This document shows, piece after piece, positions 31,949 through 43,490 of a DNA stretch of 64,000 nucleotides. The position numbers were made by a program, and so were the translations under genes. The notes beneath the pieces were generated by a model, which was not told the origin of the DNA, made no database searches, and saw nothing but the letters and a program-made list of their open reading frames with translations. Origin of the DNA: Cordylochernes scorpioides (taxonomy: Eukaryota > Arthropoda > Arachnida > Pseudoscorpiones > Chernetidae). The stretch covers positions 143,126,623-143,190,622 of the forward strand of contig CP092863.1 in the NCBI GenBank assembly GCA_030710605.1, given 5' to 3'. How positions within the stretch are numbered: position 1 is the first letter of the stretch; every line of letters starts with the position of its first letter.

Positions 31949-32689
31949 TGTAATATTTTTTTCTCTCAATATATAATAAGTATTTAAAATATGTACATAA
32001 TAATATATATATAAAAACAGTATTTATTATTAAGTTGTTAACGTGATAATCCTGTTGAAGGACTGACAAATCCGAAAGTTTTAAAATAAAAAGTTGCATA
32101 AGAAACTTAACCTTTGAAGCTTCATTTATTTTATAATATTATCTAATGTTTAACAATCTACTTTAAAAGTTATTCTGAAGAAATAATAGTTGAAATCCAA
32201 TCAACCCTATTTTACACAATTTTAAAATAAAATGGTAAAAAACAATTAAAATAGTCAAAAGACACATTTACATATTTAGTAATTTAGATTATTTATGAGA
32301 TTCCATAGATTCATTGTCTAGGAATAAATAAGAAAAATATTTTTCTATTATTTACTACAAGCCAATATACTGTTAATTTTAAAGCATTGCTGAGAAAACC
32401 CAATTACAGGCGTTACATTGACATCGGGCGTGAGGGTTTGACCCAATTATCATAACAATACCAAATATTTGACAGACGTCCATGCTAACCTAATTTTCAT
32501 TATAATCCAATTCTCGCTTCGCGATGGAATTAATTCACAATTTAATATGAACCAGCTAATATTGTCCATTTGAAATGGGTTGACAGTTAGAATTTGTGTC
32601 TAGATATTGAAAGCCCTTCTTTTATAGAATAATTTAATACATCTACGCTTTCTATCACAAGTAAAATGTGTTAAAACCAGAGAATAACT

Positions 32690-33125
32690 TAGTCAAACTA
32701 ACTTATTCAAGTGTATACAGTTCCATCCAAATTTTATAGTCACTCAATTTGTCACATCACACGGCCAGAAATACTTACATAAAATAAGTATATCAGAAAC
32801 ACTAAATTGTTCCTGCGGAGAAACTGAACAAACTCAAATTAACTTAGTCAAACTAACTTATTTAAGCGTATACAGTTCCTTCTAAATTTTATCGTCACTA
32901 AATTTGTCACATCACACGGCCAGAAATACTTACATAAAAGAGGTCTATCAGAAACACCAAATTGTTCCTGCGGAGAAACTGAACAAACTTCACCTTATCT
33001 ATGACTGTCCGAACTTTACAGAAGTGAGACATCGATTGTTCCCTCATCTAAATGATTTAACTCTCTTACATCAGCCACTTTGTCTATATACATTTTATGA
33101 ACTCTGTCGAATAATACATGTAAAT
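32690..33125 (+). pseudogene. LINE C-terminal zinc-knuckle relic, copy II
   Basis: Counterpart of 20045-20515, including the partial tandem duplication. The tail LIYDCPNFTEVRHRLFP is open in a 75-codon frame (32904-33131). Confidence 0.7.
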
Positions 33126-33800
33126 TTGTAAATATTTAATTCTAAGTTCTAATTTGTTAGTTGTTTTGTTTGATTCCACTGTAATAGACGCAAATATTTC
33201 AATATCGCTACTGATTGATTAATAAATAAATTAAAATAAACTTATTTCTGTTTGAAATAAATAATAAATATATAAACTTATAACGCCTAAAGAATATTTA
33301 AATGTATATTAGTTTCATTTTGTTTCATTGGATTGATATAACAACCTGTATATACATATCAAGTTTCATGATATTTCATTATTTCCTTTTTTTCCATATG
33401 TATTACTTTCTATTTCAACTAGTGTATATATATATGTTATATTAAAATATTATTTTATTCAAAATTATATTTCATAGTTTCAAATACTTTGTTAAATCGA
33501 CCGCCAGAGGTCACGCTTCCCCTATATAAAACCGATTGTTGTTGTTTCCCGATGGCCGGCTCAAACCATTTGTACATTATGTAAATAAGTTTTTATTTTT
33601 GTTCTTACGCCTTAAGCCAGGCAGTACTTTTTTCAAATTATGTTTTTATATATTCCATAAGCTCAATTAAAGCAATTACTGATAAAAACTATTTATGTTA
33701 TTATACTTTCACAAGATTTTAACCACGACATAGCATAATCCTCAAGATAACCAAAATCAAACCGAAAATCCTTTTATTTATATAATATATATTATAATCT

Positions 33801-34434
33801 AAAATTCAAATAATCATTAAAAACACATGTATTTTATTTTCATCATTGACTATTATTTTATTTTTGACCATAGATTTAGAAATAACCACTTTGAATATTG
33901 TTGTAAATATGTATAGTTAACCTGCCTAATTTTTAATTCATGAATATAGAATTCATTTCATAAATTCAATATTACTGTAAAAAATATTTAATATATAATT
34001 TGCTTCAAGTAATTGAAAATAAAACCTACTTGATGGGTGAATAATTATCCTTCCTATTTTCACCACTGCACCTTCAATTCTCTATCTTTTTCAGCAACAA
34101 AACAAAATATTTATAATATATATATGTTTTATATTGATATTATAAACAGAAATACATTGCTTTAATGCATTGATATATGTAAATGTGTATTTCAACATGC
34201 AAATATATATTAATACATTATATCGTCATCTGTTATAATAAATTTAACTATTTTGGACGTGTATGATTCTTTTAAAACAAAAAAATATTTCAACTACTCT
34301 TACGGCAATGATTCTTAAAAACACTTTCTGGAGAATTAGCAACCCACTGAAGACGTTGAGAACTATTTCAGAAAAGAAATATATATCAATAGAACTCTAT
34401 AATTTCTACAGATCAATTGTAAATAGATTCATAT
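33801..34434. other. AT-rich spacer
   Basis: No gene. A 62-codon frame at 34263-34451 runs into the solo LTR and has no known domain. Confidence 0.5.
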
Positions 34435-34804
34435 TGTTACATCAATTTTAATGCGTCTTACATTTATTCAAAATATTATATGATATATAATATTTATTTA
34501 AAACAGATTATTTAGATTCTCATCATTCCTTTTTATAGTTACATTCCTTTTATAATATTTATTGTACATATATCTTGATTGGTTATTGGAGCGAGAGAGG
34601 ACCTAGACGCAGACGGCGGATCACGACCTACGAGGAAGACCACGAATAAATAAACACAATAACGTTGGATAGTAAATTATTTTTATTTACTTTTACTTTT
34701 ATTTATTTGCTTTGAATATGGAAACCCGCTCGGGAAACGTGTATAACACTAAGAAGGAAGAAACCAAGGTCGACGACCCCGTAAAGCTGCAACTTGGTGC
34801 AACA
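34435..34804 (+). mobile_element. solo LTR of a related gypsy element
   Basis: 370 bp, TGTTACATCA to GGTGCAACA, flanked by ATAT on both sides. It aligns end to end with the 345-bp LTRs but is well diverged in the middle. Its last 85 bp keep an open frame from ATG at about 34718 (METRSGNVYNTKKEE, ending QLGATI) that matches the Gag N-terminus of 22242. Confidence 0.85.
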
Positions 34805-34972
34805 ATATACAAAAGAGGTAGGGAAGAAGGTTTTAGAATAGATGTGTAAATAAATCCCTTTTCAAACAAGGGCTCACGTGAACATGGGGAAAGGAAGGAA
34901 ATATTACTGTATTATTTTGTTGTTGTATGGCGAATCCATACAGGGCAATGGGCCCTAAAAAAAGCCTTTTAA

Positions 34973-35293
34973 CACAAAGCAATAACGCGCCATCTATACA
35001 CACAAAATAAAAGGATTTAAAAGCGCGAATGTTTCTTTTATACATAAAGCGAACTTCTACTGTCCTTACTGCGATGAAAAAATATATTGGGAGGGCTTGG
35101 CTCATCAGTGGTGAACCCTCCCAGCGGTTTCGCCAATTTAATCCACCAATTTAAATTGGCGAAACCGCTGGGAGGGTTCACCACTGATGAGCCAAGCCCT
35201 CCCAATATATTTTTTCATCGCAGTAAGGACAGTAGAAGTTCGCTTTATGTATAAAAGAAACATTCGCGCTTTTAAATCCTTTTATTTTGTGTG
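34973..35293. mobile_element. 321-bp palindromic element with 12-bp TSD
   Basis: Perfect 142-bp arms (34999-35140 and 35152-35293) with an 11-nt spacer, flanked by AAAAGCCTTTTA (34961-34972 and 35294-35305). Each arm contains the conserved module with CGAAACCGCTG and CACTGATGAGCC that recurs at 42363, 43345 and 43805. No protein is encoded. Confidence 0.85.
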
Positions 35294-35332
35294 AAAAGCC
35301 TTTTAGTTGTTTTTGTCTTACTGCAAAGATAA

Positions 35333-35400
35333 AATTATTGAAGTGCCTGGCTCATCAGTGGTGAACACTCACATTAGTTTTATCATTGCGGTTAGGGAAG
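35333..35400 (-). repeat. fragment of the CTGATGAGCC module
   Basis: Minus strand reads GTTCACCACTGATGAGCC and then diverges. Partial, older copy. Confidence 0.5.
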
Positions 35401-35498
35401 TAGAAAATTGTTATATTTTATAAATACACTACACGCTACAATATATATATATATTTTTACCAGTATACAGAAGTTTAATAGTTTGGTATTAAAAAAAC

Positions 35499-35572
35499 GG
35501 TCGGTGTACAAGTGGGTAACACCCTCGATTCCCGACAGCCATGAACCGGGATTGAATCCCTCGTTAACATTT
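35499..35572 (+). pseudogene. degenerate tRNA-like sequence
   Basis: An A box-like TGTACAAGTGG and a B box-like GGATTGAATCC are spaced as in a tRNA, but the stems are poor. Probably a tRNA-derived SINE head. Confidence 0.3.
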
Positions 35573-35639
35573 TGTTTAATATATGAATAACCTTCATATA
35601 TTATTCATTGTTGTCTTCTTTCTTATCTCCACTCAATCA

Positions 35640-36005
35640 CATAAGGATATCAAGTTGTGACCCTTGATGGTGTCTGTTTGACAACCATCATGACTGGGTG
35701 AAGTAGAATGCGTCTGCCTTTGTCATTAAGACTGGGAGCACTACTCAGTGGCAGGCCGACTTAGCTCCAAAAGAAATGGCCGCCTCTGACATGAGGAACA
35801 GACACCATGTGCAGCCGCTCCTAACATGGAGTACAAACGCTGCTCATCCTGTACCCCTGGAGCCCTTACAGGGTACTATCAGCCGGGCCAGCTGAACCCA
35901 GGTTTTTTAGTGAGCTTGTTACTGCTCCCCCTCCTCCTTTTTCATCCGGGCTTGGGACCGGCAAACTTTTTGCTCTTGTTGAGCGGTACCTAATAAAGTG
36001 TTTTT
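35640..36005 (+). repeat. dispersed repeat, probable LINE 3' end
   Basis: More GC-rich than its surroundings; contains CATCCGGGCTTGGGACCGGC and ends near AATAAAGTG, a possible polyadenylation signal. A second copy lies inverted at 44215-44490. The 3'-end type is inferred; no RT is present. Confidence 0.5.
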
Positions 36006-36200
36006 GTAACTTGGAACTTTTGTATTAAAATATAGTCAATGAGAGAAAACTAAATATTTATATTTTACATATTTCTCTATTTAATAGTATTTAAATCACG
36101 ATACCAGCATTGTAATAGTACTATTTTTTTATATATCACCAAAAATAATAAATATTTTAGAATAAATTAACCATATATAATAGAATTAATTGGTAATATT

Positions 36201-36347
36201 TATTATAAAAATGGTTTATCTGGTAATTCACACACACTCCCGCCTGAACACAAGATTATTCTTGTCAATTTCCTCAACACAGTCATCGCTGGGGACACGG
36301 ATTCCATAACTCGCAAGTCTGAACTCAAGACGATTCTAAGCTCCTGA
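36201..36347 (+). pseudogene. orphan coding fragment, unrecognised
   Basis: An open frame with protein-like composition (PPEHKIILVNFLNTVIAG, then SELKTILSS, stop TGA at 36345) has no start and no upstream partner. It may be the C-terminal end of a retroelement protein or an exon. No family recognised. Confidence 0.25.
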
Positions 36348-36551
36348 TAGGATCCAGACGTACCTTTGGAGAAGGCCTCGTCTGGTGTATATATTTCTCT
36401 ACTATTTCAAACTCTGTAAACTCTCTCTTGACTGTTGACTAGATGTTAATAAACCCTTTTTAATTGTTAATTGTCGCACATGTTTCGCATAAAACAAAAA
36501 TAAACAAAATTTCAGTGTAATATAATTTAATTTACTTTATTTTTAATTTTC

Positions 36552-36579
36552 CTGTAGAAGCGCCTTGCCCGAAAGCTCG
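36552..36579 (+). ncRNA. hammerhead-like motif, isolated
   Basis: CTGTAGA, a weak stem, then CCCGAAAGCTC. Nearly the PLE motif of 15664-15696, on the plus strand, with no PLE coding sequence nearby. Confidence 0.35.
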
Positions 36580-36916
36580 AAATAGATTTATTTGCAAAAG
36601 AAACTCATCCCTCAAGCTTTTAGATTTGAACATTCTATTAAGGGATTAGCCTATTAATTAAAAAAAACTATATTTAATATATATATATAAAAACATAGTA
36701 TGAATAAAATGTATTCAATCTATAAATATAATAAGAATATATTGTCACATAGAAAATTAAGAAAAACAAACTTCAGAAATGACACGGCAATTTATTTAAG
36801 ACAAGCACCAATTAAAATATTGATATAATACAAGAGAGAAGCAACGATGAAAGTTTACGTAGATTAATAATATATATAAACATCGAAAACAATAATCTGG
36901 ATATATAAAATATAAT
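36580..36916. other. AT-rich spacer
   Basis: Segment 36741-36860 is repeated in diverged form near 43188-43260 (TGTCAC, then GACAAACTTC). No gene. Confidence 0.4.
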
Positions 36917-37466
36917 TTGTTTTGAATATAGAGCAATCCATATTTAATTCATTAGATAATAAAAAGGAATACACCTATCCCCCGATTTACACGGTAGATA
37001 CGTTCCTGAGAAAAAGCGTGTAAATCGGGGGATAGGTGTACACAGAAATAAAATACATTGACAGGTTAAAATATGTAGTCAGCACATAAGCTCGGGATTC
37101 CTCGTGAGATGTGTACACAGCGCATGTGTTCAATCACAGTAGCATTTAATATAGTGCGATAAAAACAACAAAAAATTATATTTGGAAAACCGTGTAAAAG
37201 CGAAAACGTGTAAAACAAGTACCGTGTAAATCGGGGGATAGGTGTATATTGGATTTAATAAAATATTTATTTTGCCAATATTTCGGTTGGCTAAACGCCA
37301 ACCTTTATCGAGGCATTACATTTTGTATACACAAACTCATTACTATGAAGCTCTGAGTTTGTGTATACAAAGATGTAATGTCTCGATAAAGGTTGGCGTT
37401 CAGCCAACCTAAATATTGGCAAAATAAATCTTTCATCAAATCCAATATATTCCTTTTTATTATCTA
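36917..37466. mobile_element. hairpin element with two opposed hammerhead-like motifs, split by a MITE
   Basis: Arms 36951-36971 plus 37245-37337 pair with 37347-37468. Each arm carries a GGTTGGC/GCCAACC hairpin next to a (G/T)AAATATTGG box. Flanking 12-mers ATAAAATATAAT (36905-36916 and 37467-37478) suggest a target duplication, though AT-richness weakens this. The MITE at 36972 interrupts the left arm only. Confidence 0.65.
36972..37244. mobile_element. 273-bp MITE with TA target duplication
   Basis: 24-bp perfect terminal inverted repeats (36972-36995 and 37221-37244, starting CACCTATCCCCCGATTTACA), flanked by TA. The undisturbed right arm of the surrounding hairpin shows the pre-insertion sequence, confirming one TA duplicated. 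This fits the Tc1/mariner/pogo superfamily. An extra inverted copy of the terminus lies at about 37016-37038. No transposase is encoded. Confidence 0.85.
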
Positions 37467-37490
37467 ATAAAATATAATAAATAATTTGCT

Positions 37491-38090
37491 ACAAATATTG
37501 TAGAAATACCGATCACATTCTCTCATTCACCAACAAATTAACAAATATTGAAGAAATACCAATCACATTCTCTCATTCACCAACAAATTAACAAATATTG
37601 AAGAAATACCAATCACATTCTCTCATTCACCAACAAATTAACAAATATTGAAGAAATACCAATCACATTCTCTCATTCACCAACAAATTAACAAATATTG
37701 AAGAAATACCAATCACATTCTCTCATTCAACAACAAATTAACAAATATTGAAGAAATACCAATCACATTCTCTCATTCACCAACAAATTAACAAATATTG
37801 AAGAAATACCAATCACATTCTCTCATTCACCAACAAATTAACTAATATTGAAGAAATACCAATCACATTCTCTCATTCACCAACAAATTAACAAATATTG
37901 AAGAAATACCAATCACATTCTCTCATTCACCAACAAATTAACAAATATTGTAGAAATACCGATCACATTCTCTCATTCAACAACAAATTAACAAATATTG
38001 AAGAAATACCAATCACATTCTCTCATTCACCAACAAATTAACAAATATTGAAGAAATACCAATCTCATTCTCTTTTTCACCAACAAATTA
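37491..38090. repeat. 50-bp minisatellite, 12 units
   Basis: Exactly 12 head-to-tail units of 50 bp beginning ACAAATATTGAAGAAATACC, with very few variants. Confidence 0.95.
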
Positions 38091-40094
38091 ACAGTTTCTC
38101 TATCATTATATCAGATGACCAATAAAAAAGGTGTGTATTATAGAGAAGAGAGAATATAAAAAAGAGATTTAATTAAAAGAAGATAAAAAAGCCACTCACA
38201 GAGAGAGAGATAGGTTTTAAGAGAGGCGTCTGAGATAAGCTCCAATTATAGAAGAGATGAGCTCTGGTAACCAACAGGAATAAGCCTTTTAAGACAAGTT
38301 TTTTGGTAGGTAGGTAAAGATAAGGTTTTTTTTTTACCTTGAGCTTCTGGCTTTGGTGAGTTCGCCTTCCTCATAAAATGATGGCAAAACTTCTTAGAAG
38401 TCCGTCAAATATAACTTTTTGGTTGACTGAAATCATTCTGTGAACTCTTTTTCACACTAACGTATTTTTAGAGCAATCTACTTCAAAATATTTTTATTGA
38501 TATGTTATTTATATTTATATATTTGTTTAGATTATATTATAACGTATAAAAAATAAAAGATAATTTTTTTTTTGATATATCGGACTCGATATCCCATCTT
38601 GGGATACTTGCGTCTAAATATTTTAGCAACTTAATTTAATAAACAAGACTAAAAAACAAAATTAAAACTGAGAGGTTGGTTTTCGCAAATAGAAAAGAAA
38701 TTCTAAAATGAATCTACAAAAATTATTGAATTTTACATAGGTGTCTTTGTTATATACAAATTTGCACATTTCTTCGATGGGATAAAAATGATTATTTCTC
38801 TAGCTGTGAAAGATTGGACATTCTATCAATAAATGTATTGAGTTTTGGTTTTCTTTTCCACAGAGAAAATCATATGTATTGTGGTAACAAAATTGAATGA
38901 TATATATAATATAACATATGGAAGAAAATAATACGAATTATTGTATAAATATCTATATAATATATTATTAATATATAAACATATATGCATATAAATATAT
39001 ATATATATTATAGATGATGTTTTGTTTTGACGTTAATTTCAAGGGGAGAGGTGACCTTTGCTTTTCTAGATCAATTTCCTCTCGGTAAAATTTCTATCTA
39101 TATAAATATATTTTCTACAGTTGGACATTTCTTATGGATTGCTCTATTTTCAAAATAATATAGAGAAATAACAATAAAATTTATATTATGAATTTTATCA
39201 AATACACAATTGAATTACTTCAAATATATATAAAAGTAAATAAAATACATACTACTTAAATAATATATTGAAATATTGTAACTTAAATTGAATAATTATA
39301 TTGTATGTGAATCTTTTTAACAAAAATATTTTCCCTAATTATTTATTCATTCATATATTTTATATTAATTATAATAATCATATTATAAATATAAAAATTC
39401 TAGGCAAATGTTATATTATTCATCATATAATTAAATTATAAATATAAAAAAGCTTTCATAAATAATATATAATAGTAATATGAAAACAATATGGCAAATG
39501 ACATGTACTACAATTGGTTAATTTCAAAAAGAAAAAAAAAACTTTTCCAAATATGTGATTATTTAGTTAAAATAAATTGAATTTAAACCTTTAAATTTTG
39601 TCATGCTAATAAAATTATCTTCTATTAAATTAGCCAGTTTTTATATCCATTTTAAAATACATTTTAATAATTAATTCATAAACTTTTTATATAAATTTAA
39701 TGATCATTTGTTAAATAATTGTTTATTTCTATATATTTATAAATTTTAATAGATTAGAAACTTTATAATAATTATATTTAAAAGTATTTTATTCGATTTT
39801 TTCAAATCTCAATTCTATTAGAAATGTATTTGTGATTTCTTTTGTATTATTTACAAGCATTTTATTTCACGTATTTTTTTTGTGGATGTATTTTTACAGA
39901 ATGTATATAGAAGAATCTCTTTTTTTCAAATATTTAACAGGTTATGTATATAATGAAATTTCGTGTCATATAATCATATAACTTATTGTAATTATCATTA
40001 TTATATCTATGATAGGGATTTTCGCGTGTCATATGTACAACCATTTAAAAAGAATTCTGTCTTTATATATCAACTCATGGAAAAAACTTAAGGA
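38091..40094. other. AT-rich gene desert
   Basis: Two kilobases of AT-rich sequence with TA microsatellites (38993-39012). Nothing is recognised on either strand. Confidence 0.5.
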
Positions 40095-40430
40095 AGTTGT
40101 ACCTTTTAGAACGACATTTGAAAATTATCCGGAATGTGTTTCTTTGAACGAAACATAGAAATTCATTTTAAGGATAAATAACGATTATTTCAAACCTTAG
40201 GGATGAAGTATGAAAGGATGAATTGTGAAGAGAATAATGATAACTTCCCATCCCTAGACACTTTATTTTTCCGTTTATCATTACTCTTCACAATACATCC
40301 TTTCATACATCATCCCTAAGGATAAAAATAATTGTTATTTCTCCTTAAAATAAATTTCGATTTTTCTTTAAAAAAAACACATGCGGGATAATTTTCGAAT
40401 TGTCGTTCTACAAAATAGTTTATATTTTTG
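40095..40430. repeat. diverged inverted pair of the tRNA-Thr-like unit flanks
   Basis: Left and right parts are the flanking sequence of the 289-bp unit in opposite orientation (GGGATGAAGTATGAAAGGAT against ATCCTTTCATACATCATCCC). The tRNA body is lost except for CCCTAGACACTTTATTTTTC. It is an older relative of the 8788-11212 array. Confidence 0.6.
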
Positions 40431-40799
40431 ATAACAGATGGCGCGCGCTAATTCATTATACTAAGTTGAAATAAGAAGTTGTGTTCTCTCAAAATAATCT
40501 GAAATATCTATAATTTTCATTAAAGGATATTCTCTTAAGTTTCTCGTTGCCTCAAAATCCTTAATTAAATATGTTATCCAAGAGTTAGCGTGTGCCATTG
40601 ATAAGCTCCATGTTCCCCTAACCAAACTTAATTATCAGCCTTATTATTTCTTAATTATCCGAAACCATAACCACTAATGACTTGGTGTAATTAATTATCT
40701 TTTGTTCTGCCCGGTGAAGTGGAACGGAACACCCTTGTCTTTTCCATTCGCGCTGTGAGTATCAGAATCTCCAAACTTCTGTCTTTGTACACATATAAC

Positions 40800-41330
40800 T
40801 ACACTCATGGACAAAACTTAAGAAAGTTGTACCTTTTACCATGTATATCGGGATTCAGACAATAACTGTGAAATATATTACAGTGACCTTTATTGAAGAC
40901 ATACGAGATAACCAAGTGTGTATACACTCATGGATAAAACTTAAGGAAGTTGTACCTTTTAGCATGTATATCGGGATTCAGACAATAACTCTGAACTATA
41001 TTACAGTGACCTTTATTGAAGACACACGAGATAACCAAGTGTGTATACACTCATGGACAAAACTTAAGGAAGTTGTATCTTTCAGCATGTATATCGGGAT
41101 TGAGACAATAACTATGAAAAATATTACAATGACCTTTATTGAAGACACACGAGATAACCAAGTGTGTATACACTCATGGACAAAACTTAAGGAAGTTGTA
41201 CCTTTCAGCATTTATATCGGGATTCAGACAATAACTTTGAAAGATATTACAGTGACCTTTATTGAAGACACACGAGATAACAAAGCGTGTACAAAATTTT
41301 CTCTGTCTCCTTAATTTTGAAAATATGACA
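40800..41330 (+). repeat. 123-bp tandem repeat, four units
   Basis: Period 123 bp (starts near 40841, 40964, 41087 and 41210). Because 123 is a multiple of three, one frame stays open for 157 codons with a 41-residue repeat (MYIGIQTIT, then IHSWTKLKEVV). No known domain. Confidence 0.85.
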
Positions 41331-41431
41331 ACCAGCAACATGTTGCACACTCATGGACAAAACTTAAAGAAGTGGAAAGTCTTCGATTCCACCGGTCGTC
41401 TTTTTCTTTTGAAGGGGACAGATGATATTTT

Positions 41432-41560
41432 GTTCACACTTGGTTATCTCGTGTGTCTTCAATAAAGGTCAATGTAATATCCTTCAGAGTTATTGTCTGA
41501 ATCCCGATATACATGATGAAAGTTAAAACTTCCTTAAGTTTTGTCCATGAGTGTACATTG
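41432..41560 (-). repeat. inverted copy of the 123-bp repeat
   Basis: One full unit in the opposite orientation, directly before the hammerhead-like motif at 41614. A partial copy also lies near 40075-40110. Confidence 0.85.
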
Positions 41561-41613
41561 CACGTGACAAGAATAATTTTTAACGCCTTGCTATATGTTT
41601 TAATTTTTGTTAG

Positions 41614-41652
41614 CTCCTGACGAGGACAAAAGCTTTTTGTCGAAACGTCGAG
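41614..41652 (+). ncRNA. hammerhead ribozyme-like motif
   Basis: CTC, CTGACGA, a 7-bp stem (GACAAAA/TTTTGTC), GAAA, CGTC, GAG. All conserved core positions are present: CUGANGA, GAAA and a GUC cleavage triplet, with CTC/GAG as stem I. Stem III is only the palindrome ACGT, as in the minimal PLE-type motifs believed to act as dimers. It is the best core match in the window. Confidence 0.6.
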
Positions 41653-41699
41653 GTAATAAAAAGATTTACTGGCCGAAGTATCTTTTTTCAAGAAATATG

Positions 41700-42092
41700 A
41701 ATGCCGGCCAGGCAGCCTCTATCTTCACGATTGCACGTGGCGTTAGAGTTATGAGATAAATCATTATTTAGAACATAGAATTATAGTTGATATAATATCT
41801 TGAGAATATTAATATAGAAAATGATCACCTAAATATTTAATCAATCTTATATTTCATTCGTTTCCCTGTGGATCTCATTATATCAAAGCCCGCCCTGAAC
41901 TAACAAGGGCCATTAGTCCGAAACCATGGTCTCTGAGTGGACGCTTCTCAGTTTTCCAAAACTGGTGTTGTGGATTTGTCACCGACCTGAGTCCGTTAGT
42001 TTGCGGAGACAGTCAATTGATGGCTTCTACAACCTTTGACGTCTATATTTAGATGAATCTACCTTTATTAATATATAATGATTATATCTTTT
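41700..42092. other. spacer, nothing recognised
   Basis: Moderately complex sequence near 41880-42050 without an open frame or known repeat. Confidence 0.4.
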
Positions 42093-42172
42093 TACAAGGT
42101 GGTCAGTGGAAGGATGTTTAAACCGTTTGGTTTTCGACCACTACGACCCGGGTTCGATTCCCGCATTGGACA
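42093..42172 (+). pseudogene. tRNA-Glu-like pseudogene (TTC)
   Basis: TGGTCAGTGGAAGGA resembles the tRNA-Glu A region, the loop TTTTCGA gives anticodon TTC, the B box GGTTCGATTCC is intact and a T6 terminator follows. Acceptor pairing is poor and the body is about 5-8 nt too long. Confidence 0.5.
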
Positions 42173-42362
42173 CTTTTTTATAATTAAAAAAAATGCTCTA
42201 ATGGCCCCCGATTCTTGTAAAAGTCCAAACCCCACCAGCGAGTGCAAGTAATTAAACGGGGCTCTGGTACATTTGTAAGTTTCTTGAAAACCATTTCTGA
42301 GATTCCATCCTTCAGTGGTGCATATATAGGCAGAATCGATTAATACAGTATTAGAGCTCTGA

Positions 42363-42520
42363 GAAGCGGTCTGGTGGATTAAATTGGCGAAACCGCTGAG
42401 AGGATTCACCACTGATGAGCCAAGCCCTCCCATTATATTTTTTCATTGCAGTAAGGGCAGTAGAATTTGTATTTTATATAAAAGAAACATTCGTGTTCTT
42501 TTAAATCCTTTCATTTTATA
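42363..42520 (+). repeat. CTGATGAGCC module, copy
   Basis: About 155 bp like one arm of the palindrome at 34973-35293, with a few substitutions. It lies 190 bp downstream of the tRNA-Glu-like sequence. Confidence 0.75.
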
Positions 42521-43344
42521 CATTTGTAAGTGCAAAGTCGAACTGCTTTTCACATGTGTAGACATGTGGTGCGCTTACAGTAAAAAGCAGTCGCTAACTA
42601 CCCACCATGATTATCATGGCCTGTATCACGTGTACTTGGGATAATTAAAAAAAAAACTTTTTACTCTTCCTAAAAAACTTCTTAAAACCCTATTTAAACT
42701 TGAATTATTGAGTACATTTTACATTACTATATAGTTCATAACATCCTTTACAATACTAACCAATAGAGACTTAGATATTTATATTAATAGTATTACTCAA
42801 ATAGAAAATCCTTTTTTAAGAAAAAGGTAAAAAAAAAATCCCATTTGAAATAGAGAGGCAAGCGTTCAATTGGAAAAGGGCTGATGGTTGAAATACCAAT
42901 TTTACATTTTAAATTGTATTATGGTTCAGGTAGAGAATTACACGAAGCCTCCTCTCTCTTTGATCTGGACATATGGAAATTGGCTTGGTTTGAAACGTGA
43001 ATTTTAACTCAATCTAATTTTGGAGAGAATTCCTTTAAGACCAATTCTGTTCAGCCGTGCTCTACTGAATGTCAAATTCTTTACTTATTTACATATGTAA
43101 TGATTGGTTCTCTCTTATTTATGATTCTATTTACATAGTATTGTATGTTTCAGGTATCACTGTGGATGAATCTTTATATCTTTCATATTGTCACGTAGGA
43201 AATTAGGAAAGACAAACTTCAAGATGACGCTGCAATTTATTCATGGCACAAACTAAAATTTATAAAATATAAGGTTGTATCAAAAGTTCGTTTTTTCTTA
43301 AAACGTTTTTTTTATATATATTCTTATTACTTGGCGAATATAAA
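42521..43344. other. AT-rich spacer
   Basis: No gene seen. Confidence 0.4.
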
Positions 43345-43490
43345 ATGAAAGGATTTAAAAGCACGAATGTTTCTTTTATACATAATACAAACTTCTACGG
43401 CCCTTACTGCGATGAAAAAATATATTGGGAGGGCTTGGCTCATCAGTGGTGAACCCTCTCAGCGGTTTCGCCAATTTAATCCACCAACAT
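43345..43490 (-). repeat. CTGATGAGCC module, minus-strand copy
   Basis: Close match to one arm of 34973-35293. Confidence 0.75.

Larger units (their letters stand above)
28916..33800. repeat. 7.5-kb unit copy II, distal part missing
   Basis: Collinear with copy I from the GCCATGCAATACAGC start through minisatellite, backbone and LINE relic. It lacks the 12401-12522 hairpin, the PLEs, the Helitron at 21150 and the tRNA-Gly modules, and so gives empty sites for them. Confidence 0.75.

Noticed and set aside
37491-38090. CRISPR-like array of 50-bp units
   Set aside because: Units are identical along their full length with no spacers: a plain minisatellite.
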